A stretch of 64,000 nt of DNA, taken from an uncultured Acidobacteriota bacterium (GTDB lineage Bacteria; Acidobacteriota; Blastocatellia; RBC074). The notes beneath the pieces were generated by a model. That model saw only the letters and a list, made by a program, of their open reading frames with translations. It had not been told where the DNA came from and did not search any database. The position numbers and the translations under genes were made by a program. This document shows positions 9,122-17,773 of the stretch, piece by piece. Within the stretch, counting starts at the first letter, position 1. Each line of letters begins with the position of its first letter. The DNA is taken from the NCBI GenBank assembly GCA_902825875.1, contig CADECP010000003.1, positions 248,001 through 312,000 of the forward strand, read 5' to 3'.

Positions 9122-10564
9122 CTACAAATTTTTTCTCCAAGTGTTCAATCCGATCAGAAGAGAGTCATCAAGCCAGCGGGAAAATCTTTGAATAATTGCT
9201 GATTCTTCTTCCCGTAATGAGAATTGGAATACTTCTTTGCAAATACGTTTGGGTGGATCAATCAAACCGTCTTCAACGTTCCGGCTCTCTATCCAAGCAG
9301 ACACTGCAATCAGTTCTGTAGTTGTTGGTTTGACAGAATGAAAAGAGAAAACAATTGCTGTCTGAGTTTCTTCTCGAATCGTTAGAGACCACCACCTGGA
9401 GAACCTTGATATATCTGCGTTGTAACTTAATTCCTCTGCGATCAGGTTAGTTGCGGAATCGAACTTATAACTGTATCCCGCCAAACTATTTTCGACGGTG
9501 GCTGAGTAATCCTCGTCCGCACGTCTTAATGCCTCTTCCAAATCAATACTGATCTGAAGAAGCCTCATTTCAACTGATTCAGCAAGTTGATTGACGAATC
9601 GAATAGTATCGGGAGAAAGCTCTTTTCTGGTTCTTAATCGCTCTTCGGCGGCAGAGATGACTTGTTTGATTGGGTCAGTCTCAAGAAGCACGCTTTCAGA
9701 TAAGCCAATTGCCTGATTGAATGCTTTCTTCTGGGTTCTCCCAAACAAATGCACTAGCGATGATAAGTTTCCTAAGTCCGCTTGTTCTAAACAATCAATG
9801 TATTCGCCTCGATCATCTCGGTGAACGACAAAAGGAAACCATCCCTCACGTATCAAAATCAAAGATGCTAATGCTCGTGCAACCCTTCCATTGCCATCTT
9901 GAAATGGATGAATCTGAGCAAAACGATGATGCAGCCATGCGGCTTCGACTTCTGGTGGAACGCCTTCCTGTAAATGCCTTTGGTGCATTTCTATCAAACG
10001 ATCCATTTCTGAAGCCACTTGCTCCGGCGGGCAGTATTCGTGAACTAAACCATCTGGGCGAGTTGGGTTGTTTGGCCATTTTTTCCAATCACCTTGAAGA
10101 AGTGGGATTTGAGCGCGTTGGCCAAACGAATCTATGCCGGTGGCGGTTTCCTGGTGAGTCGTCAGCGATTGATGAATTTGCTTGATGTACGAAGTTGAAA
10201 GCTCGCGCTTTTGGCCGACAAAATCGAACAAGCCTTCGACCACAGCTTCGTGGTCTTTCAGCATTGGGATGATTTCTTCAGCGGGTTTGTTGGCGTCACC
10301 GTGAGCGATCAGGCTGGCGTGCAATCCACGTTCGATCAGCGTTCGAGTCACTCCGCGATCAATGTCATAAAGCCCTTCGATAATTCCGGTTTCAATCGCC
10401 CATTCGCGGCGCAACCGAGTTTGGAATTCCAGGTAAGCCGGTGAATCTTTCAACGTGACTACGTGTTCTTTCCAGACAGCGAACAGACCTGCCAACTCGC
10501 TTGAAGCGAGTTTCTGCCAGTCGTCAGGCAAATCCTCAATTGGCTTCCATTTGTAACCGGTCAT
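9122..10564 (-). CDS. Fic-domain protein AMPylase with N-terminal inhibitory helix
   Basis: 480 aa. The Fic motif [12 protein letters not shown] (about residue 215) has all catalytic residues, so transfer of AMP from ATP to Ser/Thr/Tyr of a target is likely. Upstream, TGIIEG (about residue 56) fits the inhibitory-helix signature [S/T]xxxE[G/N], making it a self-inhibited class II Fic protein with the lock in the same chain. A long C-terminal extension of about 180 residues is not recognised. It sits between ruvA and ruvB. Its 3' half is clearly AT-richer than both neighbours, which suggests acquisition by transfer. No separate antitoxin gene is present. Confidence 0.92.
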   Translation of the reverse strand: MTGYKWKPIEDLPDDWQKLASSELAGLFAVWKEHVVTLKDSPAYLEFQTRLRREWAIETGIIEGLYDIDRGVTRTLIERGLHASLIAHGDANKPAEEIIPMLKDHEAVVEGLFDFVGQKRELSTSYIKQIHQSLTTHQETATGIDSFGQRAQIPLLQGDWKKWPNNPTRPDGLVHEYCPPEQVASEMDRLIEMHQRHLQEGVPPEVEAAWLHHRFAQIHPFQDGNGRVARALASLILIREGWFPFVVHRDDRGEYIDCLEQADLGNLSSLVHLFGRTQKKAFNQAIGLSESVLLETDPIKQVISAAEERLRTRKELSPDTIRFVNQLAESVEMRLLQISIDLEEALRRADEDYSATVENSLAGYSYKFDSATNLIAEELSYNADISRFSRWWSLTIREETQTAIVFSFHSVKPTTTELIAVSAWIESRNVEDGLIDPPKRICKEVFQFSLREEESAIIQRFSRWLDDSLLIGLNTWRKNL

Positions 10565-10568
10565 GAAA

Positions 10569-11177
10569 TTACTTTGCTAACATTCGCAACGATTGTTTCA
10601 GCGCCGTCGTGAAATTCGCGTCCGGCGTTTCTTTCAAAACCGCGCCAATGGCTTTTTCAGCCTGAGCGCGAACGTAGCCCAAGTTGACCAGCGCCGAAAT
10701 CACATCTTCACGCATGACGTCACCGGTTTGAGCAAGTACCGGCGTCGTAGCGTCTTCCAATCCGGGAGGCAAAATCGCGGCGACCTTGTCTTTCAATTCC
10801 ACCAGCATGCGTTCAGCAGTTTTTTTGCCTACGCCGGGAATGCCGGTCAGTTTGGTCAGGTTTCCGGCGCGAATCGCCTGAATCAATTCTTCGGTGCTCA
10901 AGCCCGACAAGACCGTAATCGCCAGCTTAGGACCAATGCCGGAAACGCTGTTGAGCAGCAAAAACAATTTCTTTTCCGCTTCGGTGCGAAAGCCAAATAG
11001 TTGCAGCGCGTCTTCGCGGACGTGCGTGTGAACGCGCAAACCGACAGTCGCGCCAACTTCGCCCAAATCGTAAAACGTCGAAAGCGGGACGTTCAATTCG
11101 TAGCCGACTCCGCCTACGTCAACGATGATGGAGTTCGGTTGTTTTTGAATCAGCTTGCCTGAAATATGCGCGATCAA
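10569..11177 (-). CDS. ruvA: Holliday junction branch-migration protein RuvA
   Basis: 202 aa from TTG 11177, which has GGAG 8 nt upstream and gives the family-standard start (M)IAHISGKL. A longer frame from 11240 adds 21 residues not seen in RuvA. Domain I is an OB-fold (IIVDVGGVGYELNVPLST). The tandem helix-hairpin-helix region includes LNSVSGIGPKLAITVLSGL and LTGIPGVGKKTAERMLVEL. Domain III ends at LRMLAK. RuvA binds the four-way junction and recruits RuvB. Only 4 nt separate its stop codon from the fic ATG. Confidence 0.95.
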   Translation of the reverse strand: MIAHISGKLIQKQPNSIIVDVGGVGYELNVPLSTFYDLGEVGATVGLRVHTHVREDALQLFGFRTEAEKKLFLLLNSVSGIGPKLAITVLSGLSTEELIQAIRAGNLTKLTGIPGVGKKTAERMLVELKDKVAAILPPGLEDATTPVLAQTGDVMREDVISALVNLGYVRAQAEKAIGAVLKETPDANFTTALKQSLRMLAK

Positions 11178-11462
11178 GTCTTGTTCTCCAATGATTTTTG
11201 AATGCGGGCGGAGTGTACGAACCCAGTCTGAGGCTGTCAATTTTTGCTTTTTACCAAACTCCGGCGAGAACGGATTGACGCGCCGGAAAGGCGAGACTAA
11301 ACTCCGCCGTGTTCTCAGAAGTCGGTCGGGTGTACAAGTCAGCAGTACAAAAATCGAAATTCAACAAATGCCCTAGCTCAGCAGTAATCGGAAGATTAGC
11401 CGTCTTCCATAGGATCGTATTCATATAAAAGTTCATCTCAGCATTTTGCCGAAGGAGAAACT
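11178..11462. other. Divergent promoter region between ruvA and the sigma-54 activator
   Basis: 285 bp with no gene. A short inverted repeat CGCCGGAAAGGCG lies near 11280. TATAAA at about 11424 could be a -10 element for the plus-strand gene, which has AAGGAG 6 nt before its ATG. I see no convincing -24/-12 box. Confidence 0.4.
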
Positions 11463-12839
11463 ATGGCAAGAGAAGTCTGGCTTTGGTTTGCTCAAAACGT
11501 ATCAGCCGAACAGCAGCAACTTGTCTTGTCCGATCTTGGGAAGGTGGAGATAAATTCCTGTCTGGCAAACGAACAAGAGACGACAAATTGTGGAATCATC
11601 TGTTTCACCGAAATCACAACGGAGATTCGCGCGTTGTTACGCGAAGCCAGTCGGCATCTTGCTCGGATATTAACTGTGGCCTTAAACCCGTCGGGATTGG
11701 CTGGTGGCGGCGCTTGGTCGTTGTTGCGATCGGGCGCGTCAGATGTTTTCGCCTGGAATCAGTCGTTGGAACCGGCCAAAGAAATCGCCGCGCGTTTTGA
11801 TCGCTGGCAGGAAGTTGACGACATCGTTCAATCCGCATTGGTGCGCGAAAACCTGGTTGGGCAAAGCAAAGCCTGGATTCGGGCGCTACGACAAATTGTC
11901 GAAGTCGCCCGCTTCACCGACGCTTCTGTGTTGATTACGGGCGAAAGCGGAACCGGCAAAGAACTGGTCGCGCGGCTGATTCACACGCTCGACACGCGAA
12001 AAAACAAACGCGAATTGATCGTGTCGGATTGCACGACCATTGTCCCCGAACTTTCAGGCAGCGAATTTTTCGGACACGAACGCGGAGCCTTCACCGGCGC
12101 TGTGGCTGCGCGCGACGGAGCTTTTGCCCTGGCCAACAGCGGCACGTTGTTTCTGGACGAAGTCGGAGAATTGCCGCCGACTCTGCAAGCTGAGTTGTTG
12201 CGCGTGGTTCAGGAAAAAACCTTTAAGCGCGTTGGCAGCAATACCTGGCAGAAAACTGATTTCCGTTTGGTCTGCGCTACGAACCGAAACCTGGTCGAAG
12301 AACAAATGGCCGCGCGTTTCCGGCGTGATTTGTATTACCGCATCGCCGCGTGCGCCTGCCATTTGCCGCCGCTGCGCGAACGCCGCGAAGACATTTTGCC
12401 GCTGGTTCGCCACTTCATCGAAAACCAACGACCGGACAATCCGCCTGATCTGGATGATTCCGTGCGCGATTATTTGCTGGCGCGCGATTATCCTGGGAAC
12501 GTCCGCGACCTGAAACAACTGGTTACGCGCATGCTGTTGCGCCACGTAGGCCCCGGCCCGATCACCGTCGGCGACATTCCCGACGACGAACGTCCGGCGG
12601 AGGATTTTGAAATCCCGGACTGGCGCGGCAATGGTTTCGACCACGCCATTCAACTGGCTTTGCAACAGGGGGTTGGGTTGAAAGAAATTGGCCGCGAAGC
12701 CGAAGACGCCGCCGAACGCATCGCGCTGGAAGAAGCAGAAGGAAATCTGCAGCGCGCGGCAGCCAAATTGGGAGTCACCGATAGAGCTTTGCAAATGCGC
12801 CGCGCCGCCCGGAAACAAAACGGCCATCACACGGCATAG
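11463..12839 (+). CDS. Sigma-54-dependent transcriptional activator with degenerate receiver-like N-terminus
   Basis: 458 aa. Residues about 130-365 form the AAA+ domain: Walker A GESGTGKE, the sigma-54-contacting GAFTGA loop (FFGHERGAFTGAV), Walker B GTLFLDEVGEL, and the R-finger region FRRDLYYRIA. The C-terminus (EEAEGNLQRAAAKLGVTDRALQMRRAA) is a Fis-type helix-turn-helix. Residues 1-120 resemble a receiver fold (IICFTE, then LRSGASDVFAWNQSLEPAKEI in the alpha4-beta5 position) but lack an obvious phosphoacceptor Asp, so the input is probably not a classic His kinase. Targets are unknown. The ribosome site is AAGGAG. Confidence 0.9.
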   Translation: MAREVWLWFAQNVSAEQQQLVLSDLGKVEINSCLANEQETTNCGIICFTEITTEIRALLREASRHLARILTVALNPSGLAGGGAWSLLRSGASDVFAWNQSLEPAKEIAARFDRWQEVDDIVQSALVRENLVGQSKAWIRALRQIVEVARFTDASVLITGESGTGKELVARLIHTLDTRKNKRELIVSDCTTIVPELSGSEFFGHERGAFTGAVAARDGAFALANSGTLFLDEVGELPPTLQAELLRVVQEKTFKRVGSNTWQKTDFRLVCATNRNLVEEQMAARFRRDLYYRIAACACHLPPLRERREDILPLVRHFIENQRPDNPPDLDDSVRDYLLARDYPGNVRDLKQLVTRMLLRHVGPGPITVGDIPDDERPAEDFEIPDWRGNGFDHAIQLALQQGVGLKEIGREAEDAAERIALEEAEGNLQRAAAKLGVTDRALQMRRAARKQNGHHTA

Positions 12840-12842
12840 CTT

Positions 12843-12977
12843 CTGGAGCGCGGCCGTCCCGTCCGCTTGGTAAAAAGCGCGAAGCTTCCTCATCCCATCT
12901 TGATGTAATACAACCGGAAGAAGATAAGGATGCTGCGCGATTTTTTTTTCACAGCGGACGGGACGGCCGCGCTCCGG
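12843..12977. repeat. Long hairpin element with 23-bp perfect arms (GCGGACGGGACGGCCGCGCTCC)
   Basis: The left arm 12843-12867 and right arm 12953-12977 are reverse complements at 24 of 25 positions. The interior also pairs partly (GCGCGAAGCTTCCTCATC against GATAAGGATGCTGCGC) and includes a run of nine T near 12942. The whole 135-nt unit looks like a small MITE- or REP-like insertion. It overlaps the last 29 bp of the amidohydrolase gene and supplies its C-terminal residues. Confidence 0.8.
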
Positions 12978-13707
12978 CTCTCACGCGCGCAATCAATCGC
13001 AGAAAGTTTTCGCCCAGAATCAATCGCTCTTCGGCAGGCGGCAATTCCAACGCCCGAATCTTCGCCAGTTCCACGCCCGGATGCAGCCACGGCCCATCGG
13101 AACCGAACAGGATTTTGCGCGCGCCTGCTCGCTGCACCGCTTGTTCCAGCAGATCGAATCGCCGCACACCGGCAGTATCGGCGTATATGTTCGGATGCCG
13201 CGTCAGCGGATCAATCAAAGCCAGTTGCGCCCGCCAGTCGTCGGCAAAACTGCCCAGATGCGGAATGATGAAGTTCACGTCGGGATATTCTTCAGCCAGC
13301 AATTCGCAGACTGAAACCTCGCCCGTCACGTCATACAACACAGGCAACTTGAACTGCCGCGCGACTTCGCAAATTTCACGAGTAATGCGGGCGTCGTGGC
13401 GATGCACCTTAATCCCGCAAAAGCCAAAACGAGTGACGGCTTCGCCAACCATCGCTGCCACTCGCCCGCGATCGCGTTCGGCATGCACGAAGGCAAAACC
13501 ATAAAAACGATCAGGGCGGCTGGCAACAATGCGCGCGACTTCGCGGTTGGCCGCTGAGTAATCGGAATGAAACGCGGCGAGCAACACCGTCCGCTGAATC
13601 CCGGCTTTCACCGCTCGTCGCAAGTATTGATGGAGCGGCGCAGCCGTATCCCACGGGCCGGTCAGCCCGTCACCTTTTCCGGCATGACAATGGCAGTCAA
13701 TGATCAT
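12949..13707 (-). CDS. Amidohydrolase family protein (TIM-barrel metal-dependent hydrolase)
   Basis: 252 aa of the amidohydrolase-2 type. MIIDCHCHAGKGD gives the first two metal histidines, GIKVHRH the barrel strand with a further ligand, IIPHLGSF the next, and KILFGSDGPW the catalytic Asp. Cytoplasmic; substrate unknown, with aromatic-acid decarboxylase-like members being the closest class. The last residues (RVRAGARPSRPL) are encoded by the inserted hairpin element at 12843-12977, so the native C-terminus has been replaced or extended. It lies 29 bp after the 648-aa peptidase gene. Confidence 0.82.
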   Translation of the reverse strand: MIIDCHCHAGKGDGLTGPWDTAAPLHQYLRRAVKAGIQRTVLLAAFHSDYSAANREVARIVASRPDRFYGFAFVHAERDRGRVAAMVGEAVTRFGFCGIKVHRHDARITREICEVARQFKLPVLYDVTGEVSVCELLAEEYPDVNFIIPHLGSFADDWRAQLALIDPLTRHPNIYADTAGVRRFDLLEQAVQRAGARKILFGSDGPWLHPGVELAKIRALELPPAEERLILGENFLRLIARVRAGARPSRPL

Positions 13708-13736
13708 CGGATCACCTCAGCATTAGCCAAAAGGCG

Positions 13737-15683
13737 TCAGATCGAAAGGAAAGGGTTGATTTCCTTTCTCACGGCCATGTCTCGGCAGCGTTCGTTGACA
13801 CGGCTTGGCGCTGTGCGGGCGTTGATTTCAAAGACGAACTCCACAATGCAATTAATCCCGCCGAACTTCCCTGCATTTTTCCGATGCTCCGTCACATTTT
13901 GGCCGAAATAAATATGAAACGGCTCGTGCATCAAAGTGGAGAGCATAGATTTGGTTCTGCCTGCCTTCATATCCTCCCAAAACGCATCGCCCAGACAAAT
14001 CACCAGACTGTTTTTCGGAGCTTTACTTTCGTCGCCCCAACTGGAACAGGCATAACCGCTTGCGTCGTTCCCGCAATCTGGGCAATTGGTGGTGTTGACC
14101 GTGCAGAAGAATTTGATCTTTCCGCTGGCCAGCAGATCGGCCACGCGCCTGCACCGCGTCGCCACTACATCGCCGCGATCCTTGATAGTCGCAGTGGGTT
14201 TCAGCCAGATCGGCACGAACTCTGGCTTAACCCGGAAAATCTTCTGGAAAAGGTTTTTGGTCTTGGTCGAACGGCTTCCGCGTTTGAGGTCGTCCGCCGC
14301 CTTGTTAAGCAACTTGATGGCGACGCTGATTTGGTTGTTGATGATCTTCAACGCTTCTGCTTTAGTTTTTCCGGCTTGTTTTAAGGCCGCAGCACATTCT
14401 GCCGTCGGACCGGAAAAGTCTTTCACGTAGCGGAAAGAAGCTTTTTGAACGGAGGCGCTTTTTGTTTCGTAAAGCTCGGATTCGACTGCGGGCGGGTTGT
14501 ATTCCCAATGCCATGGCTCGGCAGGGTAAGGATAAAACCCGAAGCGGTGTGCATTTGCAACCATCCATTTGTACGCCTGTGTTTGCCTCAGCCTTGTTAC
14601 GTTTTGCCTGCTGTTTCGCATGCCAAGATAAAAATCAATTGCGCGTCCGGTTTGGTGTGCGCTGGAGCCGGGCTTGGCAACCCATTTTCCAATATCTTGC
14701 GAACCATGTCTCGCTGCCGAACTACTTCTTAGGTTTGCCTGCTGTTTAGGAGTGCGAAAACCACTTAGGCTGCCTGTCGGAAGTAGTTGTGGATGCTTTA
14801 TGCCATTGGCACGAGCGGCACAAACCAAGGCATTGAGGGCCTCAGCCGCCAGGCTATGAAGAGGGGTTTTGGCGAAAGCCCCCTGAATAAAAACTATTTC
14901 GGAACTAGCGGGAATCCTCTTATTCTTAATACGTTTACCGCCGGGGCTTTCCACAGCCACAGGAATGAAATGCTGACAGGGTGTCGCTTCATATTCGCTT
15001 TCGAATTCTTCGCGCGGAAATCCGCATTGCGAGCAGTGACCCGACTCGAATTCGAATGGCATCTCTCGTGTCTCTCTATCTCCAATGGTCTCCCACTCGA
15101 ATTCAAATTCAGATGCGGAGCCTGTTGCTTGTGAAAAATTCTTGTCGCTGACAGCAATAAGCGCCGCCTCAGTTCTTGGCCCCACGATGCCATCAACAGG
15201 CAGGCTCTGACGCGATTGAAAGCTGCGAATTGCGCTACGAGTTTCAACTCCCATTACGCCGTCAACAGGAAGGTTCAATCCCATCGTCTGATTCAAAGTA
15301 TTCTGCACCCAGCGTATGAATTCGCTGCCTTCGCTTGGCGAATCGTTTTCAGGCGGCGGCGATGGCATTCCTGTAGTCGCGGGAGTCTGGACGGGTGGTT
15401 GTCTGGTCGGTTCTTTGCCAGGTTCGACGAACACGCCAGGGAAAACCGCAATTGGCGGAGAACCGCCTCTGCCAAAACCTGGAAATTTGATTACAGGTCG
15501 CGGACGTTTTTTCAACTTGCCACCAACGCGGACGCCACCGATTCGGCCTTTGCCGCTTCCGGCTCGGCCTCTAAAAGATGGTTTGCGAGCTTTGGCGGAT
15601 CGTCTTGATCTGCCGACTTCTTCTTCGTCTTCAAAATAAAACGGCTGTTCGTCGTAAGCTTCAAAATCAAATCGTGAACTCAT
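13737..15683 (-). CDS. Acidic-tagged peptidoglycan-binding / M15 carboxypeptidase / HExxH protease fusion
   Basis: 648 aa with no signal peptide. The order is: acidic aromatic tag (FEAYDEQPFYFEDEEE, residues 6-21); basic Gly/Arg/Lys segment; PG_binding_1 domain (about 120-185, WVQNTLNQTMGLNLPVDGVMG); a second acidic tag with CxxC (EFEFEWETIGDRE, SGHCSQCGFPREEFESEYE); an M15/VanY-type carboxypeptidase (about 260-395) with zinc ligands in SSAHQTGRAIDFYLG and EPWHWEYNPP; and a C-terminal metallo-endopeptidase-like domain with TLMHEPFHIYFG (HExxH). It would attack peptidoglycan peptides and possibly proteins. Export must be non-Sec. It shares the FE-rich tag with the 233-aa protein upstream. Confidence 0.82.
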   Translation of the reverse strand: MSSRFDFEAYDEQPFYFEDEEEVGRSRRSAKARKPSFRGRAGSGKGRIGGVRVGGKLKKRPRPVIKFPGFGRGGSPPIAVFPGVFVEPGKEPTRQPPVQTPATTGMPSPPPENDSPSEGSEFIRWVQNTLNQTMGLNLPVDGVMGVETRSAIRSFQSRQSLPVDGIVGPRTEAALIAVSDKNFSQATGSASEFEFEWETIGDRETREMPFEFESGHCSQCGFPREEFESEYEATPCQHFIPVAVESPGGKRIKNKRIPASSEIVFIQGAFAKTPLHSLAAEALNALVCAARANGIKHPQLLPTGSLSGFRTPKQQANLRSSSAARHGSQDIGKWVAKPGSSAHQTGRAIDFYLGMRNSRQNVTRLRQTQAYKWMVANAHRFGFYPYPAEPWHWEYNPPAVESELYETKSASVQKASFRYVKDFSGPTAECAAALKQAGKTKAEALKIINNQISVAIKLLNKAADDLKRGSRSTKTKNLFQKIFRVKPEFVPIWLKPTATIKDRGDVVATRCRRVADLLASGKIKFFCTVNTTNCPDCGNDASGYACSSWGDESKAPKNSLVICLGDAFWEDMKAGRTKSMLSTLMHEPFHIYFGQNVTEHRKNAGKFGGINCIVEFVFEINARTAPSRVNERCRDMAVRKEINPFLSI

Positions 15684-16102
15684 CTCATCCTCACTTTCCT
15701 GAAGTGTTTTTTCGTTTCGCTCGATGGCTGTGTTTGACGCAACGGAAAATTCAGCCGCAGCGAACTACTAACTGATGTTACGCAATGGCAGATCAAATAA
15801 AGCATTTGACAGCTTCTTCGTCCCGGCAGGGACGGTTGAAATTAGCGCGGCGTTTCAACGCCGGGTAGCAGAGCCTTTCTCTGCCGCGTCCTGTCAGGAC
15901 GCTTGAATCCAGTGTTGGCGGAAACTCAAGCGTCCCTACAGGACGCCGATTCATTCGCTGCTTTTCCCGGCAGTGAACTGCCGGGCTAATATCAAACCGT
16001 CCCTGCCGGGACGAAAACTGTGTCAAACCCAATGTTCGATTCTTTAGCGCGTAACATCTGCTACTAAGAGTCGCTACGGCTGGTGGAAGTTCTCAAATCC
16101 GG
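15684..16102. other. Intergenic region carrying a composite hairpin array
   Basis: About 420 bp between the 648-aa and 550-aa genes with no coding frame I believe. Its centre is the repeat array described separately (15812-16027). The remainder should contain the ribosome site and any internal promoter for the 648-aa gene. Confidence 0.6.
15812..16027. repeat. Composite REP-like hairpin array (GTCCCGGCAGGGAC / CGGCGTTTCAACGCCG)
   Basis: Consecutive palindromes: CGTCCCGGCAGGGACG (about 15820), CGGCGTTTCAACGCCGGG (about 15850), GCAGAGCCTTTCTCTGC (about 15868), GCGTCCTGTCAGGACGC, then an inverted second half with AAGCGTCCCTACAGGACGC, CCCGGCAGTGAACTGCCGGG and CCGTCCCTGCCGGGACG (about 16000). The first and last hairpins are themselves arms of a 200-nt inverted repeat. 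This resembles paired REP units mobilised by a RAYT-type transposase, but no such gene is in the window. Confidence 0.78.
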
Positions 16103-17755
16103 TCATTCATTCCCGGCGGGTTTCAGCGCGCGTCGCCGCGTAGCGGGCAATGCCGAGAAGCTGATTGAATTGGCGGCCAATTTGCCAACTGCGCCTGATG
16201 GCAATGAACCTTGCGAGCCTTGAGCCGCCAGCCGGTTTTGCAACAGGGTTGCTGGTTGAACGTAACGAACGGCGGCGCGTCTGGTGTCAACGATGTCTTC
16301 GGAAAGATCAACGCCAGTGGCTGACAGGTAGGCGTGAATGTAGCCTTGAATTTCCGGTCTCCAATAACGCGCCCAGGTTTTGGCTTCTTCCTGATCGTTG
16401 ATGTCAACCCAGTCTCCGTATCTGACCGCCAGCAGAAGCTGTTCGCCGTAAACTCCCAGATTGCGAAAGTGGGTGATGGAAGTGTCCGACCATCCTTGCA
16501 ACTTCTTCATGGTGTCCACCTGCCCCATCCAGCGTTCGTGATAAGGAACCATGGCGCGTCCGCGCAGGAATTCGCGCATTTCGGGGCGGGCAATCAGCCA
16601 TTCCATCATCAACATCTCGGCGCGAGCAGTCCACGGCAGATCGCCGAACTGATTGTGAGCGCCTTCGGCCAGAAGGATGTGAACTTCTCGCAGCGAATTG
16701 AGCAGCGGAAAACCATCGGCAATGATATTCGTATCGGCGTCTTCACGGTAAAACTGCGCCGTTCGATAAAGCAGATTGTGGAATGCCTCGATAAATTTCG
16801 AGCGGCTGTCGGCTGAGCGCAGCTCCGGCACGGCTTTGCCGATGATCTTCATTCCGTATTGATGATCGTATTCGTAGGCTCTGCGCTGTATGGTCAGCCG
16901 GTTGTATTCGTCCTGAATGTATCCCCAGAGCAGATTATTCAGCGGTCGCAGAGGATCGAGTTCCAGGTTTGCCAAAGGATCGCGATCAGCCGGGCCGCGA
17001 CGGTTCTGGAATCTCAGGCAGATGGCGTTCATCGTCTGCACCAACATTCCTTCTTCGTGCCAGTAAGACCAGATCAATTCCAGCAAACTCGGACAGGTGA
17101 AACGGTGTTGAAGCAATCCTTCGCAGAACGGCGATTTCTGCTGATCTGGGTTATCGTCGCCTAACAAGGCATTGACGATTCTTCGCAGGTATGGAAGCGG
17201 TAGATTCCCTGTCGTTCCTGATTTTCCGAGAAAGTCTCCCAGTTCACCCTGTAAACGTTCAGGTGTCAAATCTTCTCTTCCCTGTCTCTCTTCTTCATCA
17301 ACGATAAATTTGTCGGGTTCGCCAGTCTCTAGCACGCGCGTTTTTTTTATGGCCACTCCCGTCTCGAAAAGCAGAAAAGCCTGCGTCGTCAGTTTGAGCA
17401 GGTTGTAAGCGTCAACGCCGTAAATGGTCGGGAAGTTATTGAGCAGGTTGCTTCGCCTATCCTTGACCGACGGGCTACCGACACCTTCCAGCTTGGGCCC
17501 GTCGTCGCCTTTGCATACAGCTTTTCCGCCATCGTCATCGCCGCAAAGAACCTTGTCAATCACTTTGGAATAGTTATCGAAGCCGATGGCTTCGGTGCGA
17601 TTGCGAATCGCCGCCCACAGGCTTTTGCTGTCTCTGAAATCTCCGGGATTTGCTTCGCCGGAGGCTCGCGCCGCTCTGGTCGTAGCCAGAACGTGGGTTA
17701 TTGGTGGGTTATACACAGCTTGGCTATTTTCAGATTCATTAGAAACTTTCTTCAT
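16103..17755 (-). CDS. Conserved-looking 550-aa protein of unknown function in the acidic-tag cluster
   Basis: 550 aa, cytoplasmic-type with no signal or membrane helix. I recognise no named domain. The core (about 250-480) is dense in Trp, His, Tyr and Arg with long motif-like runs: LLWGYIQDEYNRLTIQRRAYEYDHQYG, ADSRSKFIEAFHNLLYRTAQFYRED, LLAEGAHNQFGDLPWTARAEML and MVPYHERWMGQVDTMKKLQGW. This density suggests an all-helical enzyme or ligand-binding fold under strong constraint. The N-terminal 130 residues are polar and less ordered. A strong ribosome site GGAGG precedes the ATG. It lies 18 bp after the HEVGH protease gene and is probably in one operon with it. Confidence 0.75.
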   Translation of the reverse strand: MKKVSNESENSQAVYNPPITHVLATTRAARASGEANPGDFRDSKSLWAAIRNRTEAIGFDNYSKVIDKVLCGDDDGGKAVCKGDDGPKLEGVGSPSVKDRRSNLLNNFPTIYGVDAYNLLKLTTQAFLLFETGVAIKKTRVLETGEPDKFIVDEEERQGREDLTPERLQGELGDFLGKSGTTGNLPLPYLRRIVNALLGDDNPDQQKSPFCEGLLQHRFTCPSLLELIWSYWHEEGMLVQTMNAICLRFQNRRGPADRDPLANLELDPLRPLNNLLWGYIQDEYNRLTIQRRAYEYDHQYGMKIIGKAVPELRSADSRSKFIEAFHNLLYRTAQFYREDADTNIIADGFPLLNSLREVHILLAEGAHNQFGDLPWTARAEMLMMEWLIARPEMREFLRGRAMVPYHERWMGQVDTMKKLQGWSDTSITHFRNLGVYGEQLLLAVRYGDWVDINDQEEAKTWARYWRPEIQGYIHAYLSATGVDLSEDIVDTRRAAVRYVQPATLLQNRLAAQGSQGSLPSGAVGKLAANSISFSALPATRRRALKPAGNE

Positions 17756-17773
17756 ACGACCTCCAATTTTTAG

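Noticed and set aside
11178-11240. Longer RuvA start at 11240
   Set aside because: The TTG at 11177 has a proper GGAG site and gives the standard RuvA N-terminus.
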